59,570 nt of DNA from an uncultured Bacteroidales bacterium (GTDB lineage Bacteria; Bacteroidota; Bacteroidia; Bacteroidales; UBA1715): contig CALAUG010000024.1 of the NCBI GenBank assembly GCA_937892155.1, positions 1 through 59,570 on the forward strand, written 5' to 3'. The translations under genes were made by a program, and so were the position numbers. Below, piece after piece: positions 16,796 through 26,192 of this stretch. The notes beneath the pieces were generated by a model, which saw nothing but the letters and a program-made list of their open reading frames with translations, searched no databases and was not told the DNA's origin. How positions within the stretch are numbered: position 1 is the stretch's first letter; each line of letters starts with the position of its first letter.

Positions 16796-18874
16796 TTAAT
16801 TATTACTCAAAATCTTGAATTCTACACGTCTGTTTTGTGCTCTTCCTTCTGGAGTATCATTCGTGTCAATTGGTTCGTCAAATCCATACCCCTTGAAAGA
16901 CAAACGGTCGCTTGCAATTTTCTTTGACAACAAATAATTAACGACTGCTTCTGCACGAGCCTGTGACAATTTTTGGTTATATGCTTTCGTACCCACATTA
17001 TCGGTATGTCCGCCAATTTCAATCTTCATTTTTGGATTATCAGTCATAATTTTAACCAAATTATCCAATTCGGCAAATGACATTGGGTTCAAAGCTGACT
17101 TGTCGGTTTCGAAGAACACATTACGCAAAACTATCTTCGAATCTTTCTGCAATGGCATCAACTTTATGTCGAGATTGATTTCTTGATAATCCGATGTTTG
17201 TGGCACATCGAAATTCTCGGAATGGAACAAATATCCATCTTTTTTCACAGCAATACCATAGTTCTTTCCTGACGGCAATGGAATCAAGAATTTACCAGTA
17301 ACAGAGTTCGCATTGTTGGTAAACAACACTTGACCCGTTGCATTATCGGTGATTTCTATCAATGCATCCAAATATTTCGTTGGGTCTGCAAATGCATCAG
17401 TGACAATACCCTTAACAACAGTCAAACGGGAAGTCTTAATTTCAACAGATTTTTCCATAACAATATCCTGTTGAATTGGGTTTGCCTTGACAGCAATCAA
17501 GTTGTTTTCAGTTGCAATAGTAAGTTTCTTTTCTGGGCCAAGGAATGTTATCATATAGATATCAAGACCACCAAGGCCACCTTTACGAGTGGAAGACGTA
17601 TAGGCCTGAGTACCGCTACCGGCCATTACAAAATACATGTCATCATCAGGAGTATTTACCGGATAGCCCATATTTTCTGGTTCCGACCATGTTCCATCAT
17701 CTTGTAATTCCGTTTTGAAAATATCGTACCCGCCCATAGTTTTATGACCATCTGATACGAAATACATTGTTCTGCCATCAGGGTGCATAAATACACCTAT
17801 TTCGTCATATTCCGTATTGATCGTAGTCCCTAGGTTTTCGGGTTTTCCCCATTTCCCTTTTGCATCCTTGGTACATTTAAAAATATCGTGCATACCATAA
17901 TTAGTTACTCTCTCCGCATTATCACTTGCAAAATAAACCGTATTTCCGTCATACGAAAAACTTGCAGCGCACTCATGTCCAGGAGAATTAATTTCGGTGA
18001 ACATAGTAGGAACAGTCCATTTATCACCACGTTTTTCAGCACTTTTTATATCTCCGCCCTTATTTCCGTAATATGTAAATATTTTTGAACCATCAGCAGA
18101 CAATCCAATAGTTGCATCATTACCTGGAGTATTCAAAGGTTCGCCAATCTCAACTGCATTAGACCATTTCGCACCATTTCTATACGAAACCCACAAGTTT
18201 TCATCAAATTCGCCATCAGCCTCAGGTTTTTTATTATATGGATTATCACGGGTTGACGTAAAAATAATCATTGACTGGTCGGTAGAAATAATTGGCGCGT
18301 AGTCGCGATATTTAGAATTTATCGCATCACCCATATTATCAATAAATGCACGAACGGTATCTTTCATAAAATCTTTACCATTATTACATTGGTCTATCCG
18401 TCTTGAAAGTTCTTTTCCCGTCGTTTTCTTTTCTTCTGGTGTCAAACGAGCCAAAGCTTTTTGATATGCAGTGATAGCCTCTTCGAATTGATACGTTGAC
18501 TGATAAGCCATACCCAAAGCCTTATATGCGTCACCAGCGCCAATAGGATCCAATTCCAACGCCTTTAAAAAATAAGGTATTGCCAAATCCTTTGATTCCA
18601 ACAAAACATAACAAGAGCCAATTTTGAAGTTCAAATCGGCATTATTCGGATTAAAAGCCTGAGCTTTCAAATAGTTATCCAATGCTGTTTGATACATAGC
18701 AATCTCGTAATACGCATCGCCTTCATCTATCTGCTTCAAAGCTGTTTTTACCTCAGCCTTATTTTCTGGGAAATTCTTTCCCGTAAATTCAACGCTTTTA
18801 GATTGTCCCAACGTCATAGTTGCAACCATTGATGCAACAACTGTATTGAATATATATTTAACTAATCGTTTCAT
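16796..18874 (-). CDS. PorE-like TPR / beta-propeller / CRD / OmpA outer-membrane-associated protein
   Basis: 692 aa. Order: signal peptide (1-23), TPR repeats (about 35-160), PD40/WD40-like propeller blades (about 195-455; repeated FTSTRDN, YFASDN, YFVSDG, YTSSTRKG motifs), a carboxypeptidase-regulatory-like fold (about 490-570), and an OmpA peptidoglycan-binding domain (about 585-692; IEIGGHTDNVGTKAYNQ, GRAQNRRVEF). This exact order is that of PorE, the T9SS component linking the outer membrane machine to peptidoglycan. Paralogues with the same layout exist, so assignment to PorE itself is an inference. It is 28 bp downstream of the TPR gene. Confidence 0.85.
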   Translation of the reverse strand: MKRLVKYIFNTVVASMVATMTLGQSKSVEFTGKNFPENKAEVKTALKQIDEGDAYYEIAMYQTALDNYLKAQAFNPNNADLNFKIGSCYVLLESKDLAIPYFLKALELDPIGAGDAYKALGMAYQSTYQFEEAITAYQKALARLTPEEKKTTGKELSRRIDQCNNGKDFMKDTVRAFIDNMGDAINSKYRDYAPIISTDQSMIIFTSTRDNPYNKKPEADGEFDENLWVSYRNGAKWSNAVEIGEPLNTPGNDATIGLSADGSKIFTYYGNKGGDIKSAEKRGDKWTVPTMFTEINSPGHECAASFSYDGNTVYFASDNAERVTNYGMHDIFKCTKDAKGKWGKPENLGTTINTEYDEIGVFMHPDGRTMYFVSDGHKTMGGYDIFKTELQDDGTWSEPENMGYPVNTPDDDMYFVMAGSGTQAYTSSTRKGGLGGLDIYMITFLGPEKKLTIATENNLIAVKANPIQQDIVMEKSVEIKTSRLTVVKGIVTDAFADPTKYLDALIEITDNATGQVLFTNNANSVTGKFLIPLPSGKNYGIAVKKDGYLFHSENFDVPQTSDYQEINLDIKLMPLQKDSKIVLRNVFFETDKSALNPMSFAELDNLVKIMTDNPKMKIEIGGHTDNVGTKAYNQKLSQARAEAVVNYLLSKKIASDRLSFKGYGFDEPIDTNDTPEGRAQNRRVEFKILSNN

Positions 18875-18902
18875 TTCTATAACATTACAATATTAGACAC
18901 TA

Positions 18903-19955
18903 TTAATTACAACCTGCAGTATAGGATGCTGGAACGTCAACACCACATTCGCGTGCTTTTATAAGCGACATACAACATTCCTCAAACTGACGGAGCATTT
19001 CTTGAGCAGCAGCCTGATGATAATATGCCATACCAAAGTTCGGATTCAATTTCAATGCATTTGCATACATTTTCAACGCATCTTCATAACGCTTTTGAGT
19101 TGCCAGAACGACACCCAAATTATTGTATGCGATAGCGTAATCTTTATTTAACTCCACTGCTTTCTTGAAATCTATAAAAGCAGCTTTGACGTCACCTTGT
19201 AAAAAATATGCTTCACCACGATTGTTATATGCAGCATAAAAATTAGGTTTCTTTGCAATTGCCAAACTGAAATTTGCGATTGCTTTTTGATAATCACCTT
19301 TTTTCACCAACACTGAGCCAAGGTTGTCGTACGTGTTAGCTAACTGAGGATCGTATTTTATCGCTTTTTCATAATCAGCGATTGCCTCATCGTATTTCTC
19401 TAGTTTACGATAACAACTTGCTCTGTCGTTATATGCAAATGCGTATGACTGATCTGTGTTTATGGCATCTGTATATGATGTGATTGCTTTTTCATATTCT
19501 TTTAAGAAGAACAAATCAACACCAGCATAATAAGATATTTCAGCGGTTTTATAACCATTTTGTTGAGCAACTAAGAAATTTTGGTATGATTCACTATATG
19601 AATCCTTATAATAGTTTGCCATTCCACGAGAGAACCAGACTTGACCCTGAGTGGAGTCTAGGTCTAGTGCTTTGTCGAATATGGCAATTGCACCATCATA
19701 GTCTTTTAAGGCCAATTTTGCAGAACCAAGATTAACATACGCTTGACGAAATTCTGCATTGTACTTAATTGCTTCTTCAAATTGAACAACGGCATCTTGA
19801 TACTGTTTTTGTTCCATCAAAGTAATACCCTTGTTGTACGCCAATTCAGCCTCTTGATTCGCTTCCACAACAATTGTGTTAACAGTATCTTCCTGTGAGA
19901 AAGCGAACATTGCCGAAGAAAGCAACAACCCGATAAAGACAAATGTTCTTTTCAT
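18903..19955 (-). CDS. Secreted TPR-repeat protein
   Basis: 350 aa from ATG 19955, where the signal peptide MKRTFVFIGLLLSSAMFAFS begins; the frame is open to 19994 but those residues are basic and not signal-like. About eight to nine tandem TPR units fill residues 35-320 (repeats such as AYNNRGEAYFLQGDVKAAF and AYNNLGVVLATQKRYEDAL). The Cys-containing C-terminus (CCMSLIKARECGVD) closes the solenoid. A scaffold or interaction role is likely, probably with the PorE-like protein encoded next in the operon. The specific partner is not known. Confidence 0.88.
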   Translation of the reverse strand: MKRTFVFIGLLLSSAMFAFSQEDTVNTIVVEANQEAELAYNKGITLMEQKQYQDAVVQFEEAIKYNAEFRQAYVNLGSAKLALKDYDGAIAIFDKALDLDSTQGQVWFSRGMANYYKDSYSESYQNFLVAQQNGYKTAEISYYAGVDLFFLKEYEKAITSYTDAINTDQSYAFAYNDRASCYRKLEKYDEAIADYEKAIKYDPQLANTYDNLGSVLVKKGDYQKAIANFSLAIAKKPNFYAAYNNRGEAYFLQGDVKAAFIDFKKAVELNKDYAIAYNNLGVVLATQKRYEDALKMYANALKLNPNFGMAYYHQAAAQEMLRQFEECCMSLIKARECGVDVPASYTAGCN

Positions 19956-19991
19956 TTTTATTTTGATTTTATGTATGAATAATTTACGTGA

Positions 19992-19999
19992 CAAAGATA
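19992..19999 (-). promoter_or_regulatory. Bacteroidetes -7 element (TATCTTTG), TPR/OmpA operon
   Basis: TAnnTTTG on the minus strand, 37 bp upstream of ATG 19955. This supports the shorter start, since the longer frame begins inside the element. Confidence 0.5.
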
Positions 20000-20006
20000 G
20001 AAAAAA

Positions 20007-21032
20007 CTACTCACTTTGTTTAGAATAATGTCTCCATTTTTCCATTAAAGTAAGCATATCTGATGGTAATTCAGAATCAAACTGCATAAACTTCCCAGTA
20101 GTAGGGTGCGTAAAACCCAACGTTTTTGCATGAAGTGCCTGACGAGGGCAAATTTTGAAACAATTTTCTACAAACTGTTTATATTTTGTAAATGTAGTAC
20201 CACGAACTATCTGATTTCCACCGTATGTTTCATCATTAAACAAGGGATGTCCGATAGACTTAAAATGGCATCTAATTTGGTGAGTCCGCCCTGTTTCAAG
20301 ATTGCATTGTACCACAGATACATAACCCAAATCTTCCAACACTTTATAATGAGTCACCGACCACTTCCCATGAGAATCATCAGGGAACAAAGCCATTACC
20401 TTACGATCCTTCAAACTTCTACCTATATAACCTGTTATGGTCCCTTCCAATTCCTTAGGGACGCCCCACGCAACTGCGACATAGGTTCTTTGCGTAGTTT
20501 TATGAAAAAATTGGTCTGCCAAGAAACACTTAGCCTGTTCGTTTTTTGCTACTACCAATAATCCAGAAGTATCCTTATCAATTCTATGAACTAATCCCGG
20601 ACGAGGATCGTTTGCTTCGAATTGAATATTCCCCCTTAAATGCCAAGCAATCGCATTGACCATTGTTCCTGTATAGTTTCCACAACCAGGATGGACAACC
20701 ATGCCCGGCTTTTTATTGATAACCATTAATTGGTCATCTTCGTACACGATGTCTAACGGAATATTTTCGGGAATAATCTGTAATTCCTGCTTAGGTGTTT
20801 CAAACTCTATCGTGATTATATCGTTTGGCTTAACTTTGTAATTTGACTTTATCGGGTTTCCATTAGCAAATAAAAATCCCGCATCGGCTGCCTCCTGTAT
20901 TTTCGTACGAGAAATACCTTCGACCCTATCGTTTAAAAACTTATCGACACGCAGCAGCGACTGCCCCTTATCTGCCACATATCGATAATGCTCAAACAAC
21001 TCTGATTCTTCTATGTCGAAATCTTCTGCCAC
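20007..21032 (-). CDS. RluA/RluD family 23S rRNA pseudouridine synthase
   Basis: 341 aa. An S4 RNA-binding domain (about 25-85; SRTKIQEAADAGFLFANG) is followed by the pseudouridine synthase domain with the catalytic Asp D152 in LVHRIDKDTSGLLVVAKN. The S4-plus-catalytic layout fits RluD (modifying helix 69 of 23S rRNA) better than RluA or RluC, but the exact site cannot be proved from sequence. It lies alone between tpiA's terminator and the TPR operon. Confidence 0.93.
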   Translation of the reverse strand: MAEDFDIEESELFEHYRYVADKGQSLLRVDKFLNDRVEGISRTKIQEAADAGFLFANGNPIKSNYKVKPNDIITIEFETPKQELQIIPENIPLDIVYEDDQLMVINKKPGMVVHPGCGNYTGTMVNAIAWHLRGNIQFEANDPRPGLVHRIDKDTSGLLVVAKNEQAKCFLADQFFHKTTQRTYVAVAWGVPKELEGTITGYIGRSLKDRKVMALFPDDSHGKWSVTHYKVLEDLGYVSVVQCNLETGRTHQIRCHFKSIGHPLFNDETYGGNQIVRGTTFTKYKQFVENCFKICPRQALHAKTLGFTHPTTGKFMQFDSELPSDMLTLMEKWRHYSKQSE

Positions 21033-21054
21033 AATTTTTTACAAAAATATTGAT

Positions 21055-21091
21055 TTTAATAAAAAAGGCCGCCCATTTGGACAGCCTTTTT
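21055..21091 (-). terminator. Terminator of tpiA
   Basis: AAAAAGGC (21062-21069) pairs with GCCTTTTT (21084-21091), with further inner pairs around an ATTT loop. The minus strand continues into T-rich sequence. Confidence 0.85.
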
Positions 21092-21111
21092 ACTTGTATC
21101 TGTAATTCAAA

Positions 21112-21861
21112 TTAGAATGACATTACAATTGTATTGAAATCTTCTGATTTCAAAGAAGCACCACCAATCAAACCACCATCGATATTTGGTTTTGCGAACA
21201 ATTCTTTTGCGTTTTTGGCATTACAGCTTCCACCATAAAGGATAGAAGTTTCATCAGCAATAGCTTGACCGAATTTCTTTGCGATTGCTTCACGAATAGT
21301 TTTTAACATATCCTCTGCTTGATCAGAAGTTGCAGTTTTTCCTGTTCCAATAGCCCAAATTGGTTCGTAAGCAATAACGATTTTCTTGAAATCTTCTGCA
21401 GAAAGTTGGAAAACAGTTTCTTCCAACTGATTAATAACAAATTCGTTTTGTTTTCCAGCTTCACGTACTTCAAGAGCTTCACCACAACAATAAATTGGAG
21501 CCAAACCATTTTCAAGAGCCAAAGCCAATTTCTTATTAAGAATTTCACTTGTTTCGCCATAATAGCCACGACGTTCGCTGTGACCAAGAATAACGTATTG
21601 AGCACCTGTTGATTTTACCATTGCGGCAGAAACCTCACCTGTAAAAGCACCTTTTGGCTCTGCTGCACAGTTTTGAGCTGCTACTGCGATTGCTTTGTTA
21701 TTAACTAATTTAACAACTTCAGTCAAATGAATGAATGGAGTTCCTAAAATTACTTGAACATCGGAAGTATTAACGATACTGTTTACTTCTTTTGCCAATG
21801 CAATACCTTCCTGCAAAGTAGTATTACATTTCCAGTTTCCTGCTACAATTTTTTTTCTCAT
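21112..21861 (-). CDS. tpiA: Triose-phosphate isomerase
   Basis: 249 aa, full length. It interconverts DHAP and glyceraldehyde 3-phosphate in glycolysis. Active-site residues are N9 and K11 (GNWKCN), H94 (ILGHSERR) and E166 (AYEPIWAIGTG). The phosphate-binding GGSCN and GGLIGGASL loops are present. It is divergent from gapA, the next enzyme of the pathway, with a 196-bp gap holding promoters for both. Confidence 0.97.
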   Translation of the reverse strand: MRKKIVAGNWKCNTTLQEGIALAKEVNSIVNTSDVQVILGTPFIHLTEVVKLVNNKAIAVAAQNCAAEPKGAFTGEVSAAMVKSTGAQYVILGHSERRGYYGETSEILNKKLALALENGLAPIYCCGEALEVREAGKQNEFVINQLEETVFQLSAEDFKKIVIAYEPIWAIGTGKTATSDQAEDMLKTIREAIAKKFGQAIADETSILYGGSCNAKNAKELFAKPNIDGGLIGGASLKSEDFNTIVMSF

Positions 21862-21901
21862 TTCTATAAATAATTAGTACTAATTTCAAAGATGACGGTT
21901 G

Positions 21902-21909
21902 CAAATATA
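21902..21909 (-). promoter_or_regulatory. Bacteroidetes -7 element (TATATTTG), tpiA
   Basis: TAnnTTTG on the minus strand, 41 bp upstream of the tpiA ATG. No TTTG at the expected -33 distance. Confidence 0.45.
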
Positions 21910-21982
21910 CAAAAAAGATTAATGTAGAAAGATGTGAGAGAAAACAATCTATGTCAAGACAATGAAAAACAAATAGAAACAT

Positions 21983-22012
21983 TTTGATTTATTTAATTTT
22001 AATGTAAATTTG
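21983..22012 (+). promoter_or_regulatory. Bacteroidetes-type promoter of gapA (TTTG-N18-TAAATTTG)
   Basis: -33 TTTG at 21983-21986, an 18-bp spacer, then -7 TAAATTTG at 22005-22012. This agrees with the Bacteroides housekeeping promoter consensus and leaves a leader of about 40 nt before ATG 22058. Confidence 0.75.
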
Positions 22013-22057
22013 CGATGTCAAAAATGTTTTTAACAATAATTTATAAATTTATTTATT

Positions 22058-23059
22058 ATGGCAATTAAACTTGGTATTAACGGATTCGGACGTATCGGCC
22101 GTATGGTGTTCCGTGCTGCAGTTGAAAACTTCGGCAAAGACATTCAAGTAGTAGGTATCAACGACCTTTTGGACGCTGATTATTTAGCTTATATGCTAAA
22201 ATATGATTCAGTTCATGGTCATTTCAATCACGACATCAAAGTTGAAGGTAACTTCATGATCGTTGATGGAAACAAAATTCAAATCTTCGCTGAAAAAGAT
22301 CCAGTAAACATCACTTGGGGTGCTCTTGGCGTAGATGTTGTAGTTGAATCTACAGGTTTCTTCTTGACTGGAGAATTAGCAGAAGCACACATCAAAGCTG
22401 GTGCTAAGAAAGTTATCATGTCTGCTCCTTCAAAAGACGCAACTCCAATGTTCGTTTATGGTGTAAATGACAAAACATACGCTGGTCAAGCAATCATCTC
22501 AAACGCATCTTGTACAACTAACTGTTTAGCTCCTATCTCTAAAGTATTGAACGACAAATTCGGTATCAAGAGAGGTTTGATGACAACAGTTCACGCTGCT
22601 ACAGCTACTCAAAAAACTGTTGACGGTCCTTCTAAGAAAGACTGGAGAGGTGGTCGTGGTATTCTTGAAAACATTATCCCTTCATCAACTGGTGCTGCTA
22701 AAGCTGTAGGTAAAGTTCTTCCTGAATTGAATGGTAAATTAACTGGTATGTCAATGCGTATTCCTGCATCTGATGTTTCTGTAGTTGACTTGACTGTTGA
22801 ATTGAACAAAGAATGTACTTATGATGAAATCTGCGCTGCTATGAAGGCTGCTTCAGAAGGCGAATTGAAAGGCATCCTTGGTTACACAGAAGATGCAGTT
22901 GTTTCAACTGACTTCCGTAACGATTCTCGTACTTCTATCTTCGACGCTAAAGCTGGTATTCAATTGGATCCAACTTTCGTTAAAGTTATTTCTTGGTACG
23001 ATAACGAATGGGGATATTCAAACAAAGTTTGTGAAATGGCTCGTGTTATTGCAAAATAA
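22058..23059 (+). CDS. gapA: Type I glyceraldehyde-3-phosphate dehydrogenase
   Basis: 333 aa. It oxidises glyceraldehyde 3-phosphate to 1,3-bisphosphoglycerate with NAD. NAD fold motif INGFGRIGRMVFRA (8-21), catalytic C152 in SNASCTTNCLAP, and the C-terminal SWYDNEWGYSNKV. Codon use is visibly more biased than in neighbouring genes (many GGT, GCT, AAC), as expected for a highly expressed glycolytic enzyme. It has its own promoter and a strong terminator, so it is monocistronic. Confidence 0.97.
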   Translation: MAIKLGINGFGRIGRMVFRAAVENFGKDIQVVGINDLLDADYLAYMLKYDSVHGHFNHDIKVEGNFMIVDGNKIQIFAEKDPVNITWGALGVDVVVESTGFFLTGELAEAHIKAGAKKVIMSAPSKDATPMFVYGVNDKTYAGQAIISNASCTTNCLAPISKVLNDKFGIKRGLMTTVHAATATQKTVDGPSKKDWRGGRGILENIIPSSTGAAKAVGKVLPELNGKLTGMSMRIPASDVSVVDLTVELNKECTYDEICAAMKAASEGELKGILGYTEDAVVSTDFRNDSRTSIFDAKAGIQLDPTFVKVISWYDNEWGYSNKVCEMARVIAK

Positions 23060-23079
23060 CAAATCCATTCCCTTATATG

Positions 23080-23116
23080 AAAGAGCGAGAATCTTTGATT
23101 CCCGCTCTTTTTTTTG
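23080..23116 (+). terminator. Terminator of gapA
   Basis: AAAGAGCG (23080-23087) pairs with CGCTCTTT (23103-23110), with an inner GAATC/GATTC extension and a T run to 23115. Confidence 0.9.
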
Positions 23117-23158
23117 CAAAAATTTTTCAATAAACACTTATAAAAATAAGATTAAACG

Positions 23159-23166
23159 TATCTTTG
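23159..23166 (+). promoter_or_regulatory. Bacteroidetes -7 element (TATCTTTG), glycosylphosphotransferase
   Basis: TAnnTTTG 19 bp before ATG 23186. No -33 TTTG at the right distance. Confidence 0.4.
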
Positions 23167-23185
23167 TAAATAATAATGGAATTGT

Positions 23186-24568
23186 ATGCCCTTACAAAAA
23201 ACATATTTCAATAACAGTATTGCTCTTGCTGAAGTAATCATCAGCTTAGGAATTTTCTGGGTATGTTACCGGTTTTCTTTTGGTACATGGGACTGTACAA
23301 AAGATTACATGATTCTTATTGTTTGTTTGGTATTCTTATGGCCAATATTATTAAAACGACTGGATGTCTCCAAGATATATAAAGTAAATCCACATTCCTA
23401 TATTTTAATAAACTACGTCATTGCTTTAAGTTGCGGGGCGCTAGGCTTGGTGTTTCTTATTTTTCTTCTTAACCTACAAATAAGTCAAGCCTTTTTATTT
23501 TCCTTTATTCTCATAGATTTATTTGCTTTGTATGTATTCATAATTATACTATACCACCACGCAAAGCAATTGAGACGTAAAGGACTATCTACCAGCAATA
23601 TCTACATTATTGGAGATAAAAATATTTCTACTTTTATCAATAAAATAGAGACAAACACCTTTTGGGGATACAATATAAAAGGTTTGATTTGCGATGACAG
23701 CAATATGATAGAAAAATACTCTGGAACTTATCCTTTTTATTCCATAGAAAATTTGAAAGAAAAACTATTAGAGGAACCAATAGATGAAGTGTTTTATTGC
23801 AAGAGGGATTTGGATCAAAAACTTATTAACGATCTCGTATATGCCTGTATGGAATTGGGAGTGACTTTTCGAGTTTCATCACAAATTATTTCTTTGGCAA
23901 CAACAAAATCTAAAATCTACTATCTCGGCGAATCCCCATTTTTCACATTTCAAAACACACCAAAACAAAATATCAATCTTTTACTAAAAAATATTTTTGA
24001 CAAAGTATTTTCGTTTTGTGTTCTATTATGTCTATCGCCCCTATTTTTAATTATAGCTATTTGCATAAAATTAGATTCCAAAGGTCCCGTATTTTTCAAA
24101 CAAGTACGTTCAGGTTTAAGAGGACGTGAATTTTACGTTTATAAATTCCGCAGTATGTGCGATAATGCAGAATCTATGCTTGACGAACTACAGTCAGAAA
24201 ACGAACAAGATGGGCCAGTCTTTAAAATAAAAAATGATAAAAGAATCACAAAAGTCGGTAAATTCATCAGAAAGACCAGTCTTGACGAATTACCTCAATT
24301 TATTAACGTTTTAAAAGGCGATATGTCTGTCGTTGGCCCTCGGCCACCACTACCAAAGGAAGTGAAAGAATATAAGGCTTGGCAGATGCGCAGACTATCT
24401 ATGAAACCAGGCATTACCTGCATTTGGCAAGTATCAGGAAGGAACAATATTCCATTTGAACAGTGGATGAAACTTGACATACAATATATTGACACTTGGT
24501 CTATAGGATTGGATTTTATGATTATCCTAAAAACCATAAAAACAATGCTCAAACATGATGGACAATAG
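23186..24568 (+). CDS. Polyprenyl-phosphate hexose-1-phosphate transferase (exopolysaccharide priming enzyme)
   Basis: 460 aa with the WcaJ/WbaP layout: four to five N-terminal membrane helices (about 12-125), a cytosolic CoA-binding-like domain (about 130-260), a further helix at about 270-295, and the C-terminal catalytic domain. Signatures are FKQVRSGLRGREFYVYKFRS, RITKVGKFIRKTSLDELPQ, GDMSVVGPRPPLPKEVKEY and KPGITCIWQVSGRN. It transfers a sugar phosphate to undecaprenyl phosphate to start a polysaccharide repeat unit. It overlaps the next gene by 14 bp. No other glycosyltransferase, flippase or polymerase is nearby. Confidence 0.93.
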   Translation: MPLQKTYFNNSIALAEVIISLGIFWVCYRFSFGTWDCTKDYMILIVCLVFLWPILLKRLDVSKIYKVNPHSYILINYVIALSCGALGLVFLIFLLNLQISQAFLFSFILIDLFALYVFIIILYHHAKQLRRKGLSTSNIYIIGDKNISTFINKIETNTFWGYNIKGLICDDSNMIEKYSGTYPFYSIENLKEKLLEEPIDEVFYCKRDLDQKLINDLVYACMELGVTFRVSSQIISLATTKSKIYYLGESPFFTFQNTPKQNINLLLKNIFDKVFSFCVLLCLSPLFLIIAICIKLDSKGPVFFKQVRSGLRGREFYVYKFRSMCDNAESMLDELQSENEQDGPVFKIKNDKRITKVGKFIRKTSLDELPQFINVLKGDMSVVGPRPPLPKEVKEYKAWQMRRLSMKPGITCIWQVSGRNNIPFEQWMKLDIQYIDTWSIGLDFMIILKTIKTMLKHDGQ

Positions 24569-26156
24569 AATAACGCTCATCATTTCTTTTCTATTTGTTG
24601 CGGTAATCGGTTCTGCGCAAAACAATTCCATTTTCCAGAACGCATCATTTCAACCATACGATCGATATCTATACAATTCCGACAACAGGTTTCATACTTC
24701 TATCAAGCCATACGACTTGACAGAAGTACAGAAGATTGTAAGCATTGATTCTCTTTATACAAAACACTGCAAGAATAAATATGTTAACCATTTCTTGAAT
24801 AACGATTGGGTTAGATATCGGTCAAAAGAATTCAATTTCAACATTAATCCTGCATTCAATTTTGAATTGTCGCAGCACAACGGCGAGAACAACGATAAGC
24901 TTGGGTGGATTAACGACCGTGGTTTATTTATTAATGGCAATATTACAGACAAAGTTTATTTTTATACCGCATTTCACGAAATACAGTCAAACTTTACCGA
25001 CTACAGAAGAGATAGGATAAAAGAATTAGGACATTCCACCATTCCAGGCATTAGTCGTGGAAAAATGTTTGGAGAAAATGGAGGATTGGATTACGCATAT
25101 GCCGAAGGATTCGTTTCATACATTCCGAGTAAATATTTTGGATTTCAATTAGGTCATGGAAAGAATTTCCTGGGAGACGGCTACCGTTCACTTCTTTTAT
25201 CCGACAATGCACAAAATTACCCTTACTTCAAAATCACAACAAATGTATGGAATTTGAAATACGTAATGATGTGGTCGCAACAATATTATCTAGAAAACGG
25301 ACATTTAGGTAATACGCGTTATGAAAAGAAATGGAACGTGATGCATTACTTAGATTGGAGTGTAACAAAATGGTTTAATCTGGCATTTTTTGAAACAATC
25401 ACCTGGGGCAACGACACCCTTGGTACCGACAGAGGATTTGAATTTAATTATATAAATCCTTGTATTTTCCTTCGTCCTGTTGAGTTCTCCATAGGATCGC
25501 CAGACAATTGCATGATGGGATTGACTGGGAAACTAACTCTTTGGAAAAAGCACGTTTTTTATGGCCAAGCAATATTAGATGAATTCAAGTTTAACGAATT
25601 CAAAAAACATAGCGGTTGGTGGGGAAGCAAATACGGACTTCAAGCAGGCTACAAGACATTTGACATTGCCAATATTAAAGGTCTTGACTTTCAAACAGAA
25701 TTCAACTATGTGCGACCATTTATCTATTCACACTTTACATATTCTCAGAACTACGCACATGCAGGACAACCTCTTGCACATCCTCGTGGAGCGAATTTCT
25801 ATGAATCAGTGTCATTCCTTCGCTACAATTGGAAAAGGTTCTTCTTTGAAGCAAAATATGAATATTTAGTATTTGGAAAAGATACGACAAACACTAACTA
25901 TGGTGGAGATATTTTTAAACTTTACCAAACACGTACACAAGAATACGACAACAAAATCGCCAAAGGCGGCGACCAAAACATAGTAACTTATGCCGATTTC
26001 ACAGCTTCTTACATGATCAATCCAAAATCGAATATGAATATCTCGTTAGGTGTTTCACACAGAAAGCAACGTTCAGAGATTGCTGACGACCTCAACCAGT
26101 GGATGTTCTTTGTAGGATTTAGAACATCCCTCAACAACTTCTACTACGACTTCTAA
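24555..26156 (+). CDS. RemB/Wzi-like outer-membrane beta-barrel protein
   Basis: 533 aa with a signal peptide (MMDNRITLIISFLFVAVIGSAQ). A Tyr/Trp/Asn-rich beta pattern runs throughout, and the C-terminus ends in aromatic residues (NNFYYDF), as for outer-membrane barrels. The segment FQLGHGKNFLGDGYRSLLLS is characteristic of the capsule-assembly Wzi and gliding-protein RemB group. Two adjacent ATGs (24555 and 24558) are possible starts. The 14-bp overlap with the glycosylphosphotransferase points to a surface-polysaccharide role such as attaching or retaining a capsule. Confidence 0.8.
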   Translation: MMDNRITLIISFLFVAVIGSAQNNSIFQNASFQPYDRYLYNSDNRFHTSIKPYDLTEVQKIVSIDSLYTKHCKNKYVNHFLNNDWVRYRSKEFNFNINPAFNFELSQHNGENNDKLGWINDRGLFINGNITDKVYFYTAFHEIQSNFTDYRRDRIKELGHSTIPGISRGKMFGENGGLDYAYAEGFVSYIPSKYFGFQLGHGKNFLGDGYRSLLLSDNAQNYPYFKITTNVWNLKYVMMWSQQYYLENGHLGNTRYEKKWNVMHYLDWSVTKWFNLAFFETITWGNDTLGTDRGFEFNYINPCIFLRPVEFSIGSPDNCMMGLTGKLTLWKKHVFYGQAILDEFKFNEFKKHSGWWGSKYGLQAGYKTFDIANIKGLDFQTEFNYVRPFIYSHFTYSQNYAHAGQPLAHPRGANFYESVSFLRYNWKRFFFEAKYEYLVFGKDTTNTNYGGDIFKLYQTRTQEYDNKIAKGGDQNIVTYADFTASYMINPKSNMNISLGVSHRKQRSEIADDLNQWMFFVGFRTSLNNFYYDF

Positions 26157-26192
26157 TCAGGGGAAGGAGTCAAAAAACATCTAAACGACAAA

